Shown: positions 63,201 to 64,000 of the stretch, in pieces
Layout: every line of letters starts with the position of its first letter
Numbering within the stretch: the stretch's first letter is position 1
Assembly (NCBI RefSeq): GCF_032854445.1
Contig: NC_088304.1
Location: forward strand, 18,265,850-18,329,849
Reading direction: 5' to 3'
DNA length: 64,000 nt
From: Liolophura sinensis
Taxonomy: Eukaryota; Mollusca; Polyplacophora; Chitonida; Chitonidae
Program-made: the position numbers and the translations under genes
Notes under the pieces: generated by a model
What the model was told of the DNA's origin: nothing
Seen by the model: the letters and a program-made list of their open reading frames with translations, nothing else
Databases searched by the model: none

Positions 63201-64000
63201 TTTTACTGGATTCTAAGAGTTGTATTAATCTTAAAAGGTGTTTTAAAGGTTTTTTTTTTGTTTGATTGTTTTTTTAGGAATGTAGGAAAAAATATTCATG
63301 AATCATGGGAAATATGCATTTTGGGTGGATATGTACGTACTAAAATGTTTACTCTTTGTTTTCCGTGTTGTGCCAGGATGGTGTTCAGCCGACTGAACCA
63401 TCCACCAGCTGATTGACAGCGACTTGTGCTCATGTGCATCCGATGACTCGCCAGACGACATGACCTGGGCATGTGCCTCCAGCGACTCGCTATCCCGGTG
63501 ACACATAGCCCTTTGTTTCATCAAGGGTCTGTGGTCCTCTGCATTTCTGTGTGACATTTTACTATCCTCTGAACCATAATTGAACATGATCTCAGCTATG
63601 TTCTATCATTGCGATAGGCATGTAGATTTGCTGGAGGAGTTTAAGGAAGTAGCTGGGGCTTCCATGACCCAGAGGGTTAGCACCCCAGGGCAATGACCCA
63701 GGAGCCTCTCACCAATGTGTTCACTGTGATCAAGTCTAGCTCATGCTGGCTTCCTCTCCGACCATGAACGTGGGAAGGTATGACGGCATCCTGTAGATTG
63801 TGGGTTTCCCTCAGACTCTGCCTGGTTTCCTCCCACCATTATGCTGGCTGCCGTTGTATAAGTGAAATTTTCTTTGAGTATGACGTAAAACACCAATCAA
63901 ATAAATCAATAAATAAATGTAAGTAGTTCCGCTTTGTGTTGTAATTCTTTGTGACTCAGCTGAATTTTGCCACACATTTGATGTTTTGTTTTAGACCAAG
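48265..64000 (+). CDS. B3GLCT: Beta-1,3-glucosyltransferase B3GLCT, 13 exons plus start of a 14th, runs off the window
   Basis: Exons: 48265-48298, 50906-50950, 52805-52917, 54756-54835, 54930-55038, 55952-56088, 57104-57176, 58086-58208, 59280-59349, 60295-60408, 61590-61692, 62426-62548, 63377-63526, then probably 63995 onward. All are GT-AG with agreeing phases. The start [20 protein letters not shown] is a signal peptide or anchor formed by joining exons 1 and 2. Family blocks include [61 protein letters not shown], the metal-binding DDD at residues 328-330 (WVLIADDDT) and [13 protein letters not shown], as in GT31 B3GLCT. The enzyme adds glucose to O-linked fucose on thrombospondin type 1 repeats in the ER, after POFUT2. 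About 70 C-terminal residues are missing from the window. Exon 13 has two compensating indels. Confidence 0.93.
48504..48718 (+). mobile_element. SINE family A, diverged copy in B3GLCT intron 1
   Basis: Head 'tggccgaggttgttagc' and most of the body; the tail is decayed (gttaaatattcgggg). Confidence 0.75.
49517..49721 (+). mobile_element. SINE family A, copy with internal deletion
   Basis: Deletions near the middle and before 'aaaacaccaatcaaataaat'; intron 1. Confidence 0.85.
50955..51100. repeat. (AT)n then a G-rich tract just past the exon 2 donor
   Basis: Nine AT units at 50961-50979, followed by purine-rich 'gtggggggga'-type sequence. No gene signal. Confidence 0.6.
51198..51472 (+). mobile_element. 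SINE family A, full-length copy
   Basis: Contains a short internal duplication ('ccccctgcctccccctgggc') in the body. Confidence 0.92.
51656..51992 (+). mobile_element. SINE family B, full-length copy
   Basis: tRNA-like head 'ggcacaattggtagatcgcc' with B-box-like 'ctgggtcgagtcac', body, and tail ending in four ACTC units. The head has lost about 35 bp compared with 14350-14712. Confidence 0.9.
52510..52740. repeat. Dispersed repeat D, copy 2 (B3GLCT intron 2)
   Basis: Pairs with 34475-34705 in another gene, same strand orientation. It ends about 65 bp before exon 3. Confidence 0.65.
53070..53250 (-). mobile_element. SINE family A, 3' two-thirds
   Basis: Tail and body; the tRNA-like head is absent after 'catggccgaagaggact'. 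Confidence 0.85.
53800..54755. repeat. 68-bp minisatellite, about 14 units, ending in the exon 4 acceptor
   Basis: Units 'gtacatttgttatgtagtat' + 'atgccctgtaggatagtgtt' + 'actgtggtaatggtttgtct' + 'ttctgtgt'. The last unit becomes 'ttctatgtgtatatttcag', the polypyrimidine tract and AG of B3GLCT exon 4, so the splice acceptor is the array's right edge. Confidence 0.95.
55107..55316 (+). mobile_element. SINE family A, decayed copy
   Basis: Head 'ggggtctccgcatcctcttg' and body; the tail is lost after 'tagtgttggtagcggccg'. Confidence 0.8.
55712..55890 (+). mobile_element. SINE family A, decayed 3' part
   Basis: Body from 'cagcggttagtgagcctac' to 'gacaccaatgaaata', about 60 bp before exon 6. Confidence 0.75.
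56667..56835. repeat. 57-bp tandem repeat, 3 units
   Basis: Units 'gtgtgtacatgtgggtgttc' + 'tctctaatctctgaggtctt' + 'taataataacaaaataac'. B3GLCT intron 6. Confidence 0.9.
56890..57000 (-). mobile_element. SINE family A, 3' fragment
   Basis: Tail plus about 85 bp of body; truncated 100 bp before exon 7. Confidence 0.8.
57360..57895. repeat. Two-part minisatellite: 30-bp units then 34-bp units
   Basis: The left half has 'gggcatgtataaagtgggat' + 'tgcataaagt' (about 7 units, 10-codon period). The right half has 'gggcatgcatgtattaagtt' + 'ggaatgcataaagt' (about 8 units). Both share the core 'gcataaagtgggcatg', so one derives from the other by a 4-bp insertion and substitutions. B3GLCT intron 7. 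Confidence 0.93.
58893..59156 (+). mobile_element. SINE family A, full-length, well preserved
   Basis: Head 'gggggcctccgtggctcagt' to (AAAT) tail; about 120 bp before B3GLCT exon 9. It ends 'taaatttaaaacctatg' and is preceded by 'ttaaaacctatg', a likely 12-bp target-site duplication. Confidence 0.92.
59637..59698. repeat. 20-bp tandem repeat, 3-4 units
   Basis: Units 'aacaaaataaataagttcat'. B3GLCT intron 9. Confidence 0.85.
60622..60913 (-). mobile_element. SINE family A, full-length copy with internal duplication
   Basis: About 20 bp longer than other copies owing to extra 'cttcctcatctggttgctat' between the body and the B-box region. Confidence 0.9.
61309..61456 (+). mobile_element. SINE family A, 3' half
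   Basis: 5'-truncated at 'aaaggtctgtcagcaacct'; clean tail. About 130 bp before exon 11. Confidence 0.88.
63377..63526 (+). CDS. B3GLCT: B3GLCT exon 13 with two compensating one-base indels
   Basis: The exon opens in the expected frame (GMVFSRL), then an extra A near 63396 shifts it and a stop (TGA 63414-63416) appears. In the shifted frame the sequence gives conserved family residues ([16 protein letters not shown]). A missing base near 63464 restores the first frame, which continues [20 protein letters not shown]. Net length 150 nt keeps the intron phases (2 in, 2 out) correct. Frame conservation on both sides argues for assembly errors rather than decay. Confidence 0.8.
63657..63920 (+). 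mobile_element. SINE family A, full-length copy, moderately diverged
   Basis: Head 'ggggcttccatgacccaga' lacks part of the A-box region; tail 'aataaatcaataaataaat'. It lies between B3GLCT exons 13 and 14. Confidence 0.88.

Overview
This is animal nuclear DNA, most likely from a mollusc or a related lophotrochozoan. The reasons are multi-exon genes with GT-AG introns, AT-rich introns, very many minisatellites, and about 29 copies or fragments of a tRNA-headed SINE whose tail reads roughly 'gtaaaacaccaatcaaat' followed by (AAAT)n. A second tRNA-headed SINE ends in a (CACT)n tail. I cannot name the species. No prokaryotic operons, CRISPR arrays, rRNA genes or intact transposase genes were seen. 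Most long open frames are minisatellites or SINE bodies read through, not genes.

Layout. (1) 1-383: probable last exon of a + strand gene with a Cys/His-rich C-terminus. (2) 384-3896: SINE copy and two large minisatellites. (3) 3897-8170, minus strand: a complete four-exon PCED1-like gene (PC-esterase / SGNH-like family). (4) 8171-28240: a long gene-poor stretch of SINEs, CRE palindromes, a 2.3-kb minisatellite with higher-order structure, a short TATA-driven ORF beside a perfect hairpin, and at 17391-17570 a 59-codon ORF with a textbook BH3 motif and a hydrophobic C-terminus behind a GC-box/CCAAT promoter. This last is the most novel candidate in the window. (5) 28729-48089, minus strand: a 19-exon gene for a 733-residue protein with a degenerate TBC (RabGAP-like) domain and a C-terminal coiled coil; every exon phase agrees, including a 38-bp microexon. 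(6) 48265 to the right edge, plus strand: B3GLCT, the beta-1,3-glucosyltransferase of O-fucosylated thrombospondin repeats; 13 exons were read and the gene runs off the window.

The TBC-like gene and B3GLCT are head to head, with only 175 bp between start codons and CCAAT boxes inside, so they probably share a bidirectional promoter. A recurrent oddity is that minisatellites sit on, or are built from, exon/intron junctions: a 38-bp array made from the donor of TBC exon 6, an 85-bp array made from the first half of TBC exon 9 but always lacking the 7 nt with the acceptor AG, a 68-bp array ending in the acceptor of B3GLCT exon 4, and an array starting a few bases past the donor of TBC exon 11. 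B3GLCT exon 13 carries two mutually compensating one-base indels, probably assembly errors.

All exon structures were read by hand from splice signals, phase agreement and remembered family similarity. No alignment or search was run.
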